Below, in pieces: positions 1-6,582 of a stretch of DNA of 64,000 bases. Source of the stretch: Sphingobacteriales bacterium (GTDB lineage Bacteria; Bacteroidota; Bacteroidia; Chitinophagales; JADIYW01); the NCBI GenBank assembly GCA_016719635.1, contig JADJYT010000016.1, positions 1 to 64,000 on the forward strand. The letters run 5' to 3'. The notes under the pieces were generated by a model. The model saw nothing but the letters and a program-made list of their open reading frames with translations. It was not told the DNA's origin and did not search any database. The position numbers and the translations under genes are program-made. Numbering within the stretch: position 1 is the stretch's first letter; each line of letters opens with the position of its first letter.

Positions 1-27
1 TATTGAATAAAGGAATTAAAATCAAAA

Positions 28-261
28 ATGCAAAAACAAAAATTTAATAAAACGTTAGTATCGCAGGGATGCTGTAAAGCAAAAAATATCCGCTACGTGA
101 AAGAATTTTTAACTAATTCGGAAGCTTACATATTTCGTCATACGATTGAATACCATAAATACTACAAAGTATCTGCTTTCTACTCCATTGTAATCTACAC
201 TGATTCAGAGTATATTAAAAATGCCTTTGATACATTGATAAGAAAATTAATTGCGATTTAG
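28..261 (+). CDS. Small hypothetical protein
   Basis: A 77-codon open frame rich in Lys, Tyr and Ile, with an AAGGA-like ribosome site about 16 bases before the ATG. I recognise no domain: there is no transmembrane segment or signal peptide, and one Cys pair lies near residue 15. It lies in an AT-rich stretch together with other poorly conserved genes and is followed by an 11-bp direct-repeat array. It could be a real accessory gene or a chance frame in AT-rich DNA; the codon use alone does not decide it. Confidence 0.35.
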   Translation: MQKQKFNKTLVSQGCCKAKNIRYVKEFLTNSEAYIFRHTIEYHKYYKVSAFYSIVIYTDSEYIKNAFDTLIRKLIAI

Positions 262-279
262 TTTTTATTCTTTAGATAG

Positions 280-312
280 ATAAGTCATACATAAGCCGTA
301 CATAAGTCATAC
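280..312. repeat. Three tandem 11-bp direct repeats (iteron-like)
   Basis: Three head-to-tail units of 11 bp; the first and third are identical (ATAAGTCATAC) and the middle one differs at two positions. The period is close to one helical turn, so the units would lie on one face of the DNA, as protein-binding iterons do. They lie in the gap between two convergent ORFs of the AT-rich patch. Binding function is inference. Confidence 0.6.
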
Positions 313-360
313 ATATTTGCACCTAATACCGTCGCTATATAAAACTAAAATGAATGGAAA

Positions 361-389
361 TAAAAAATCCTGCACTTTCGTGCAGGATT
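361..389 (-). terminator. Rho-independent terminator of the 248-residue protein gene
   Basis: A 10-bp perfect stem (366-375 with 380-389, four-base loop). On the minus strand it is followed by a run of six T. It lies downstream of the minus-strand gene at 485-1231 and of the 26-codon frame that overlaps its end. Confidence 0.8.
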
Positions 390-414
390 CAAAACCATAC
401 TTCACAATATCCAA

Positions 415-495
415 CTAAGCACCCGTAGAGGGATTTCGTCCATCTCTCTTTGATCTTCTGAAAACAGCCGTTGATTTTTTCGTTTTAATAGACAT
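415..495 (-). CDS. Possible 26-residue basic peptide with HU-like arm motif
   Basis: The ATG lies inside the last codons of the upstream gene (ATG TCT ATT AA, shifted by one base), the frame runs 26 codons and stops before the terminator at 361-389. The product is very basic and ends in RDGRNPSTGA. The core GRNPxTG is the signature of the flexible DNA-binding arm of HU/IHF proteins. No other part of HU is present, so this is either a degenerate HU tail, a small nucleic-acid-binding peptide, or chance. Overlap with the upstream stop would allow translational coupling. Confidence 0.35.
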   Translation of the reverse strand: MSIKTKKSTAVFRRSKRDGRNPSTGA

Positions 496-1231
496 TATCA
501 ATAGTTAAACAGTTACCTGAAGAAAATTTGTAAAAATTACCATTCACTTCCTGAAAGAACTCAATACCGATACATTGTAATACCGATACATCCACAGTCA
601 TTACTGTACCAACCGGTAATGAAGCATCCAATACTTCGCCTGCATACGCTGCATTCAATGGCGAGTATGCTCCGTAAGTTGTACTGCTCAACTCATTCAA
701 TTCGGGATTGGTAGGCTCATACGTTCCTGTTGATGCATTAAATGCATAATCTGAAACCACACCGATAGCATTTATGTACCGGAAATGAGTGGCTCCGATT
801 GGTGCATTGATAGAGCTGGCAGGTGTTGCAGCCAAAGTGGTGAAATTACTTGTTAACCGGTCTACAGAATGATTAAGTAAATAAGGAACATAGGAAACAC
901 TGGCAAAAGAAATATTTTTATCAAATCCAAAACCATGTAAATACGTGCGCATTTTCTTCATAATTGAAGTTAACCTTCCTGTGCATTGAGGGTCAGTCAT
1001 TCCGTTCAGTACTTCCGACATTGCAACACGGATTGACTTCCCTGCTTTCGCACAGCCACCAAATTCTGACATATTTTCTCGTGTACGTTGAAACTCTGGT
1101 GCTGTTTTAACTTGTGTATCGGTTGGACCGCCAGCCATGCCGGCGAAAAATCCTTCTTGGCCTTTGATTTTAAAATGTCTGATGTCGCCGATGGTACCGA
1201 CATATTTTAAGGGACCTTTTTGTTTTGCCAT
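485..1231 (-). CDS. Conserved-looking hypothetical protein, 248 residues
   Basis: I do not recognise a named family, although the N-terminus (MAKQKGPLKYVGTIGDIRHF, with FKIKG just after) looks like hypothetical proteins I associate with Bacteroidota. The protein has no signal peptide or transmembrane segment. The first 100 residues are basic and rich in Gly and Lys; the second half is rich in Ser, Thr, Ala and Tyr and looks beta-rich. It is well framed: the ATG is preceded by an AT-rich leader, and a strong terminator follows 100 bases after the stop. It lies in the AT-rich patch next to the tRNA, so it may be part of an integrated element. The function is unknown. Confidence 0.75.
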   Translation of the reverse strand: MAKQKGPLKYVGTIGDIRHFKIKGQEGFFAGMAGGPTDTQVKTAPEFQRTRENMSEFGGCAKAGKSIRVAMSEVLNGMTDPQCTGRLTSIMKKMRTYLHGFGFDKNISFASVSYVPYLLNHSVDRLTSNFTTLAATPASSINAPIGATHFRYINAIGVVSDYAFNASTGTYEPTNPELNELSSTTYGAYSPLNAAYAGEVLDASLPVGTVMTVDVSVLQCIGIEFFQEVNGNFYKFSSGNCLTIDNVY

Positions 1232-1324
1232 GTTTTATAAATTTTTATTGTTTGTAAACAATGATTATCATTGTAAAATTATTTCTTAATTAATTGATTA
1301 GCAAATAATTAAAAAAGCAAAGAG

Positions 1325-1816
1325 ATGTATTTTGATGCAAAGAAACCAATTAGAATGCACACACACCATAGAATCAAATTTGTTGTGGATGGTGACGGTG
1401 TTATCGTGTATAATATTTTTAACAAAAAAGAAACAGAAATCCGTTTATTGGGAATTGATGCACCGGAAATAAAAGACTGCAAAAAACTAAGACAGGACGA
1501 AAGAGAGCTTCATGTTCCTGGTCAATTATTAATAGAGTTAGGTCATTTGTCCAAAAACTATTTGCATAATTTATTACCAAAAGAAACTGATATTACATTC
1601 ATTACAGAAATAGATAATGAGATAGATCCTATTGGAAGAACTCTTGCCTATGTAATAAATAATGAAGGCATATGTATTAATGAGAAGTTGATTTTGGATG
1701 GTTTTGCAAAACCATATACAAAATACTATTGCAGCAAATTAGAAACTTATCAGAAACTGAACTTCAAGGCAATGCACCAAAAGAAAGGACTTTACTCTTT
1801 TTTGCACAATTTTTAA
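1325..1816 (+). CDS. Thermonuclease (SNase) family protein
   Basis: The protein is a single staphylococcal-nuclease-like OB fold, which cuts DNA and RNA with calcium. The family motifs are all present: VDGDG at 21-25, IRLLGIDAPE at 39-48 and IGRTLAYV at 103-110. The residues matching the catalytic trio of S. aureus nuclease are R40, E48 and R105. A conserved C-terminal leucine/glycine block (LILDGFAKPY) follows. No secretion signal is visible, so it is probably cytoplasmic, unlike classical exported thermonuclease. At 163 residues it is near the usual domain length. It is AT-rich compared with the chromosome to its right and ends 80 bases before the tRNA, with a shared terminator between, which fits an accessory gene on a tRNA-linked element. 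Confidence 0.85.
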   Translation: MYFDAKKPIRMHTHHRIKFVVDGDGVIVYNIFNKKETEIRLLGIDAPEIKDCKKLRQDERELHVPGQLLIELGHLSKNYLHNLLPKETDITFITEIDNEIDPIGRTLAYVINNEGICINEKLILDGFAKPYTKYYCSKLETYQKLNFKAMHQKKGLYSFLHNF

Positions 1817-1846
1817 AATGTTTACCCTATGTTTACCCCAAAACGA

Positions 1847-1883
1847 AAAAAGCGACGTAACTCATTGATTTACATCGCTTTTT
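1847..1883. terminator. Bidirectional hairpin terminator between SNase gene and tRNA
   Basis: Arms 1847-1860 and 1870-1883 pair over 14 bases with one mismatch around a nine-base loop. The outer arms are A5 and T5, so a U tract follows on both strands. It would end both the plus-strand SNase gene and the minus-strand tRNA transcript. Confidence 0.75.
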
Positions 1884-1895
1884 GTGTGTTAAAAG

Positions 1896-1969
1896 TGGTC
1901 CCGCATGGGCTCGAACCATGGACCCCCTGATTATGAGTCAGGTGCTCTAACCAGCTGAGCTACAAGACC
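1896..1969 (-). tRNA. tRNA with CAT anticodon (Met, or Ile2 after lysidine modification)
   Basis: A complete cloverleaf of 74 bases. The acceptor stem GGTCTTG pairs with CGGGACC including two G-U pairs, the D arm is GCTC/GAGC, the anticodon stem CCTGA/TCAGG holds loop CTCATAA with anticodon CAT, and the T arm CATGG/CCATG holds loop TTCGAGC. The discriminator base is A and CCA is not encoded. CAT is used by both elongator tRNA-Met and the tRNA-Ile that TilS modifies; the acceptor stem does not settle which. The 3' end points towards the AT-rich accessory patch, the usual orientation for an integrase target. Confidence 0.93.
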
Positions 1970-2046
1970 GATGAATCAACGATTCATAAAATTGGAGTGC
2001 AAATGTACATTATTAGTTGGAATTTTAAAAACCTGCCACCAATTTT

Positions 2047-3144
2047 CTAAAAATCGTATATAGTCGCCAGCACGGTCTCTCCCACTGCCTGCAATGTTTG
2101 TTTATCGATGATCTTCATATTATCATCGTGCGTATGCCAGTGCTTCGGAAATCCGCTACGGGTCTGGTAGGTCCTGTTGATAATGTCAATCGTCGGAATA
2201 TTCGTGAGCTGGTTGATGTAGAAATGGTCGTCAATGATCTGGCCGGTCATTTCCTTTACAAAAAAGCGGCCATACCCCAGGGCCCCGGCGTTCTTCCAGA
2301 CCTGTTTCATGAATGCCGGCGCATATTGCATCGATACACCCTCGTAGGTAAAAGTGGCACCCCCTGCTCCGACCATATCCAGCAGGATGCCGTTCTCCGC
2401 CCTGTAATTCGGCACATGCGGATTTTTACACCAGTACTGTGTTCCGAGGCAATAGAAGTCGCCTTGTTTTTGGTCGAGGTCATATTCGGGCTGGCCATAA
2501 TCCTCCACATCCAGAAAAACCAGATCGACTCCGATTTCCGGATTCTTTTGCTGCAGCTGGCGGGCAATCTCCAGCAAAACGGCAGACCCGCTGGCTCCGT
2601 CATCCGCCGCCAGAATAGGCTTTCCCACGGCGCTGTCATCCTGGTCGGCAAAAGGACGTGCATCCCAGTGTGTGCAGATCAGCAACCTTCTTTTCACCGC
2701 CGGATTATAAGAGGCAATGACATTGATACAAGGGACAGATTTGCCGTTGTACACCACCACATTGGTTTTCTGCATGATTACACCTGCACCGTATGCTTTT
2801 AATTTTTGTTCAAAATAAACCGCACATTTTTGTTGCGCGGATGTTCCCGGAACACGCGGCCCGAATTCGAGCTGTTGCTGTATAAACAGATAGGCTGAGT
2901 CGGAAGAAAATGCAGGTTTGACAATTTTGTTTTCTTCAACGTTCTCTGTGGCCTGACTATTCTCCCGATTTTGCTTACAAGCAGAAAAACTGATTATCAG
3001 TGTTAGTATTAATCCTCCCCTTAATCCCCTCCAGAGAGGGGGAACAGCAAGTGCAACCCTTTTTCGGAAAACCGATTTTATAGTTTGTCTTGATTTCGGG
3101 AACTGCGGACTGCGGACTGCGGACTGCGGACTAATTGACTTCAT
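2047..3144 (-). CDS. M28-family peptidase / glutaminyl-peptide cyclotransferase-like lipoprotein
   Basis: The catalytic domain (from about residue 75) is the zinc aminopeptidase-like fold of glutaminyl cyclases and M28 peptidases. Metal-site candidates are H159 in THWDARP, D181/D182 in ILAADDGASG, E214 in DVED, D256 in LLDMVG and H337/H339 in HWHTHDDN. Glutaminyl cyclases turn N-terminal Gln into pyroglutamate, common on exported Bacteroidota proteins; a true peptidase remains possible. A lipoprotein signal (LTLIISFSAC, Cys56) follows an unusual 44-residue N-terminal stretch that is largely translated from a heptamer tandem repeat and a dispersed palindrome. The ATG overlaps the end of cysS by 14 bases, so it may be translationally coupled; a later internal start in front of the signal peptide is possible but no ATG is there. 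Confidence 0.85.
   Translation of the reverse strand: MKSISPQSAVRSPQFPKSRQTIKSVFRKRVALAVPPLWRGLRGGLILTLIISFSACKQNRENSQATENVEENKIVKPAFSSDSAYLFIQQQLEFGPRVPGTSAQQKCAVYFEQKLKAYGAGVIMQKTNVVVYNGKSVPCINVIASYNPAVKRRLLICTHWDARPFADQDDSAVGKPILAADDGASGSAVLLEIARQLQQKNPEIGVDLVFLDVEDYGQPEYDLDQKQGDFYCLGTQYWCKNPHVPNYRAENGILLDMVGAGGATFTYEGVSMQYAPAFMKQVWKNAGALGYGRFFVKEMTGQIIDDHFYINQLTNIPTIDIINRTYQTRSGFPKHWHTHDDNMKIIDKQTLQAVGETVLATIYDF
3012..3057. repeat. Dispersed GC-rich palindrome inside the 5' end of the cyclase gene
   Basis: The core CCCCTCCAGAGAGGGG followed by AGCAAGTGCAA matches the palindrome units of the 151-bp array at 46742-47168 (CCCCTCTCAAGAGGGG and CCCCTCCCCGGAGGGG, with a GTGC tail). Here it is read through as PPLWRGLRGG directly before the hydrophobic signal. 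Confidence 0.75.
3103..3130. repeat. Heptanucleotide tandem repeat, four copies of CTGCGGA
   Basis: Four perfect copies of a 7-bp unit lie within the first codons of the cyclase-like gene. Seven is not a multiple of three, so gain or loss of one copy would shift the frame of the downstream lipoprotein unless another start is used. Confidence 0.85.
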
Positions 3145-4621
3145 ACGTCGTTCCCTCCTTGCTGTCTTTGATTACAATGCCGGCGTCTTTCAGTGCATCG
3201 CGGATTTTGTCGGAAGTCGTCCATTCTTTATTTTCCCGGGATTGCTTGCGGATGTCAATCACCAGCTGCATCACTTTATCCAGGGCATCATTATTGCCTG
3301 ATACCGAATCGTCCTGAAGGCCGAGCACATCGAACAGGTAGGCATTGTAGGTGGACAGTAACAGGTTAAATGTCTCTTCAGCTATAGTGCTTACTTTCTT
3401 ACCATCATTATAATAAATATTGATTTGCGAGGCAATCTCATGTAAGGTTGCGACCAGCCTGGGCGCGTTAAAATCATCATCCATCACCTCTTTACATTGA
3501 ACACATAAGTCTTGAATGAGTTTATCCTGCTGTTCATCCGTCTGTGCGGCGGCGTATTTCAGTTCTTCCAGATATTTGGCGGCATTAAGCATTTTTCTCA
3601 GCCCTTTTTCAGCATCCTGCAGGCCTTTGATGGTAATGTCCAGTTCGGAAGAATAGTGCGATTGCATAAACAGGAAACGTACCGTCATGGCCGAATACGG
3701 TTTGTCGAGCAGCGGATGATCACCGGTGATAAACTGCATCGGCAGGATGGAATTACCCAGGGATTTGCTCATCTTCTGCCCGTTGAAATTGAGCATGTTG
3801 GTATGCATCCAATAGCGCACCGGCTCATTGCCGCAGGCGCCCACGTTCTGTGCTATTTCGCATTCGTGGTGCGGGAATTTCAGGTCCATTCCACCCGCGT
3901 GGATGTCGAATTGCTTGCCGAGGTATTTGGTACTCATCACGGAACATTCCAGATGCCAGCCGGGAAAACCGCTGCCCCAAGGGGAGTTCCACTGCATGAT
4001 ATGTTCCGGCGAAGCCTTCTTCCACAACGCGAAATCTATCGGGTTGCGTTTCTCATCCTGCCCGTCCAGATCGCGGTAGCCCGCCACCAGCTCATCGATG
4101 TTTCTGCCCGATAACTTTCCGTAGTTATTGCCTTTTGAATTGTAGGCGTTCACATCAAAATACACGCTGCCGTTCGACTCGTAGGCCACGCCGTTGTCTA
4201 TCAGCTGTTGAGCCATTTCTATCTGCTCCACGATATGACCGGTAGCCGTTGGCTCTATAGTGGGAGGCAAAATATTAAACAGGCGGCATACTTCATGAAA
4301 ACCTACGGTATATTTCTGCACGATTTCCATTGGCTCCAGCTTCTCCAGTTTCGCCTGATCTTCCATGCGGTTCTTGCCTTCGCCCTGTTCATTGGTCAGG
4401 TGGCCGGCATCGGTGATGTTGCGCACATATCGCACTTTATAACCCAGGAATGTCAGGTAGCGATACACCAGATCAAACGAGATGAAGGTACGCGTATTGC
4501 CCAGGTGCACATCCGAGTAAACGGTAGGACCGCAGCAATACAATCCGACATAGGGCGGATTGATCGGCTCTAACTTCTCTTTCTGTCGGGAAAGCGTATT
4601 GTAAATATGTAAATCAGACAT
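3131..4621 (-). CDS. cysS: Cysteinyl-tRNA synthetase
   Basis: Charges tRNA-Cys with cysteine in the cytoplasm. This is a class I synthetase: the HIGH-type motif is HLGN at 39-42 within CCGPTVYSDVHLGN, and KMSKS lies near residue 283. Zinc-site residues are Cys29/30, the Cys in LECSVM, and the HHECE block. The C-terminal DALR-like anticodon-binding region is present. At 496 residues it has full length. A TACCTTTG promoter box ends five bases before the ATG, leaving almost no leader. The stop codon region overlaps the start of the downstream cyclase-like gene by 14 bases. Confidence 0.97.
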   Translation of the reverse strand: MSDLHIYNTLSRQKEKLEPINPPYVGLYCCGPTVYSDVHLGNTRTFISFDLVYRYLTFLGYKVRYVRNITDAGHLTNEQGEGKNRMEDQAKLEKLEPMEIVQKYTVGFHEVCRLFNILPPTIEPTATGHIVEQIEMAQQLIDNGVAYESNGSVYFDVNAYNSKGNNYGKLSGRNIDELVAGYRDLDGQDEKRNPIDFALWKKASPEHIMQWNSPWGSGFPGWHLECSVMSTKYLGKQFDIHAGGMDLKFPHHECEIAQNVGACGNEPVRYWMHTNMLNFNGQKMSKSLGNSILPMQFITGDHPLLDKPYSAMTVRFLFMQSHYSSELDITIKGLQDAEKGLRKMLNAAKYLEELKYAAAQTDEQQDKLIQDLCVQCKEVMDDDFNAPRLVATLHEIASQINIYYNDGKKVSTIAEETFNLLLSTYNAYLFDVLGLQDDSVSGNNDALDKVMQLVIDIRKQSRENKEWTTSDKIRDALKDAGIVIKDSKEGTTYEVN

Positions 4622-4625
4622 ACTG

Positions 4626-4633
4626 CAAAGGTA
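4626..4633 (-). promoter_or_regulatory. Bacteroidota -7 promoter box of cysS
   Basis: TACCTTTG on the minus strand matches the phylum consensus TAnnTTTG. Only four bases separate it from the cysS ATG, so transcription would begin at or next to the start codon. Confidence 0.6.
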
Positions 4634-4686
4634 GAAATTAGTAGTGAGTAGTAAGCAGAGACGAATGAGATTTTTATCGCTGTAAT

Positions 4687-4770
4687 TTAATCTTTCTTTT
4701 TAGGGCATGATTTGCAGCGCTTGCCATGTTTATGTTTTTTGCAACATTTTTTCTTAAAGACACACTCCAT
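4687..4770 (-). CDS. Possible 27-residue Cys/Lys-rich small protein
   Basis: Too short for usual gene calling. It starts ATG GAG TGT and ends GAT TAA. The product has five Cys (positions 3, 9, 10, 19, 22), two His and 13 Lys/Arg. The spacing CC-x8-C-x2-C could bind a metal, and tiny proteins ending in a KRCKxCPK-like block are familiar to me from Bacteroidota genomes. It sits alone in the 307-base gap between cysS and ruvC. The rest of that gap holds only a perfect inverted repeat at 4783-4808, just upstream of this frame. Confidence 0.45.
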   Translation of the reverse strand: MECVFKKKCCKKHKHGKRCKSCPKKKD

Positions 4771-4782
4771 CCTACAAGATTT

Positions 4783-4808
4783 AGATATGTTCATTTCTGA
4801 ACATATCT
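4783..4808. promoter_or_regulatory. Perfect 11-bp inverted repeat (operator or hairpin)
   Basis: The arms AGATATGTTCA (4783-4793) and TGAACATATCT (4798-4808) are perfectly complementary around a four-base spacer. There is no T tract, so it does not look like a terminator. It is 12 bases upstream of the Cys-rich small ORF on the minus strand and could be an operator for it. Confidence 0.5.
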
Positions 4809-4928
4809 GATTTTGTAAAAATGTCCATTTAAGCATATCCAAATATAATGCTCAAACTTAGATTCATTCTAAATAAAATGTTAAATTCATCAGACAGTCT
4901 CAAAAATACCTAATCTAGGGTACTTCTG

Positions 4929-5489
4929 TTATTTCACCCGTTTCGGATTGTCCTTTGCAAAGGCTTCCCAGCCGGAATATTTCTTGCCACCAGTTGGCAC
5001 ACCCCGCATAGAGAAATGATGGCACACCGCTACGGCCAGTCCATCGGTAGCATCCAGCTGTTTGGGCAGCACATCCGTTTTTAAAATATGTCCGAGCATG
5101 GCAGCCACCTGCTCCTTGGCGGCATTTCCATTGCCCGTCACGCTCTGTTTTACTTTCTTCGGCGAGTATTCCTGTATCGGAATTTTCTGGGACAATGCCG
5201 CTGCAATCGCCATACCCTGCGCCCTGCCGAGTTTTAGCATCGATTGCACATTCTTCCCGAAGAAAGGCGCTTCAATAGCCAGTATATTGGGTTTGTACAC
5301 CTGTATGATTTCCAGCAGCCGGTCGTAAATGCACTGCAGCCGGTCGTAATGGTCATCAAATTTTTCGGTATGGATGCTGCCGATTGCCAGCAGTTCCATC
5401 GTATTCCCGTCGGACAGAACAATTCCATACCCGGTTACCATAGTCCCCGGGTCAACTCCTAAAATGATGTTTTTCTTTGCATTCGGCAC
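4929..5489 (-). CDS. ruvC: Crossover junction endodeoxyribonuclease RuvC
   Basis: Resolves Holliday junctions during recombinational repair, as a dimer working with RuvAB. The RNase H-like fold is complete: the four acidic catalytic residues are D13 in GVDPG, E73 in IEAPF, and D146 and D149 in LDATDGLA. The conserved YSPKKVKQSVTGNG block at 108-121 contacts DNA. Length (186) is normal. It stands alone with a 50-base gap to the divergent membrane-protein gene. No ruvA or ruvB is in the window. Confidence 0.96.
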   Translation of the reverse strand: MPNAKKNIILGVDPGTMVTGYGIVLSDGNTMELLAIGSIHTEKFDDHYDRLQCIYDRLLEIIQVYKPNILAIEAPFFGKNVQSMLKLGRAQGMAIAAALSQKIPIQEYSPKKVKQSVTGNGNAAKEQVAAMLGHILKTDVLPKQLDATDGLAVAVCHHFSMRGVPTGGKKYSGWEAFAKDNPKRVK

Positions 5490-5557
5490 GCTGTAAAAAT
5501 AGCAGTTCGCGGATAGTAATCCGCACCGAGTTATGAATTAATGTGCAAAAAAGCGAT

Positions 5558-5565
5558 TATATTTG
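5558..5565 (+). promoter_or_regulatory. -7 promoter box before the flippase-like gene
   Basis: TATATTTG fits TAnnTTTG. It lies downstream of the first possible ATG (5541) and 11 bases before the ATG at 5577, which argues for the later start. Confidence 0.5.
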
Positions 5566-5576
5566 ACAACTTGGAA

Positions 5577-6545
5577 ATGAAGCGTCTTTTTCAAAACAAA
5601 CTGCTGAACACGATTATCAAAATCTTGATTTTTGGTGGTTTATTATTAGTCTTATGTCATCAATTGTTCGGCAATGAGAAAATTGATATTGCCTACGCAC
5701 ATTTCCTGCTTAATTTTCATGGAAATTATCTGATACTATTCACTGTAATGCTGTTTATGCTGGCAAACTGGGGAATAGAAAGTGTTAAATGGAAATTACT
5801 GATAGAGAAGCTGCATCCTATTTCCTGGCTGGATGCTGTAGAAGGGATTTTATTCGGTGTCACTTTTTCCTTATTTACACCCAGCCGAATAGGAGAATTC
5901 GGAGGCAGGGTATTCGCCCTGAATACGGAACGCAAGGAAGCCATTGTATCCACCATTCTGGGTAGTCTGGCACAGATTGTGGTCAATCTCTCCATAGGCG
6001 CCCTGGGTTTGCTGTTGTATGCTGTCTTTTTCGAAAATATCGACTCCTATCTCCTTTTCGCGTTTGTATTTATTTATTTGCTGATGGTGGCTGCGGTGCA
6101 CTTCTGCTTTTACAATCTCGATGTGGTCAGCAATAAATTTTCCAATTTCCCCCTTTTAAAAAAAGCCTACAAATACATTCACATCATTGATTTATACAAT
6201 AACAAAGATTTCCTGAGGCTGGAAATGTTATCCCTTATACGTTATGGGATTTACTGCCTTCAATTTGTGCTGCTGCTCAAGTTTTTCGGATTCAAAATAC
6301 CTGCCTCCACTGCCATGGTTCTGGTGGCGGCCATCTTTTTCGTCCAAACCATTAACCCGGTGAATATTGCGTTAATAGACTTCGGATTCAGAGGCAATGT
6401 GGCGGCCTATTTCCTGGCGGGATTTACGGATAATCCCATCGCCATTATTGCCACCACGGTTTCTTTATGGTTTATTAACCTGATTATTCCAGCATTAGTA
6501 GGTGGTTTATCGGCCTTGCGATTTAAGTTTTTTAATGAGGAATAA
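5577..6545 (+). CDS. Flippase-like membrane protein (lysylphosphatidylglycerol synthase TM / UPF0104 family)
   Basis: A polytopic inner-membrane protein with about eight hydrophobic segments and the family block FTPSRIGEFGGRVFAL. That block (short Pro-Ser-Arg-x-Gly-Glu turn between helices) marks the flippase-like integral membrane domain found in MprF N-termini, AglD and YbhN. Members are thought to move lipids or lipid-linked sugars across the membrane; the substrate here is unknown. No catalytic aminoacyl-transfer domain is attached. The open frame extends up to an ATG at 5541, but a promoter box lies between, so the 322-residue form is preferred. The POT transporter gene follows 37 bases later. 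Confidence 0.82.
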   Translation: MKRLFQNKLLNTIIKILIFGGLLLVLCHQLFGNEKIDIAYAHFLLNFHGNYLILFTVMLFMLANWGIESVKWKLLIEKLHPISWLDAVEGILFGVTFSLFTPSRIGEFGGRVFALNTERKEAIVSTILGSLAQIVVNLSIGALGLLLYAVFFENIDSYLLFAFVFIYLLMVAAVHFCFYNLDVVSNKFSNFPLLKKAYKYIHIIDLYNNKDFLRLEMLSLIRYGIYCLQFVLLLKFFGFKIPASTAMVLVAAIFFVQTINPVNIALIDFGFRGNVAAYFLAGFTDNPIAIIATTVSLWFINLIIPALVGGLSALRFKFFNEE

Positions 6546-6582
6546 TCCAAACTTTCGTATCTTTCGACTGTAAATCAACAGA

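Noticed and set aside
2098..2802. A long plus-strand open frame (234 codons) opposite the cyclase-like gene
   Set aside because: It is antisense to a clear catalytic domain and has no recognisable domain or start context.
3512..4114. A 200-codon frame opposite cysS
   Set aside because: Shadow of a complete synthetase reading frame; composition follows from the antisense codons.
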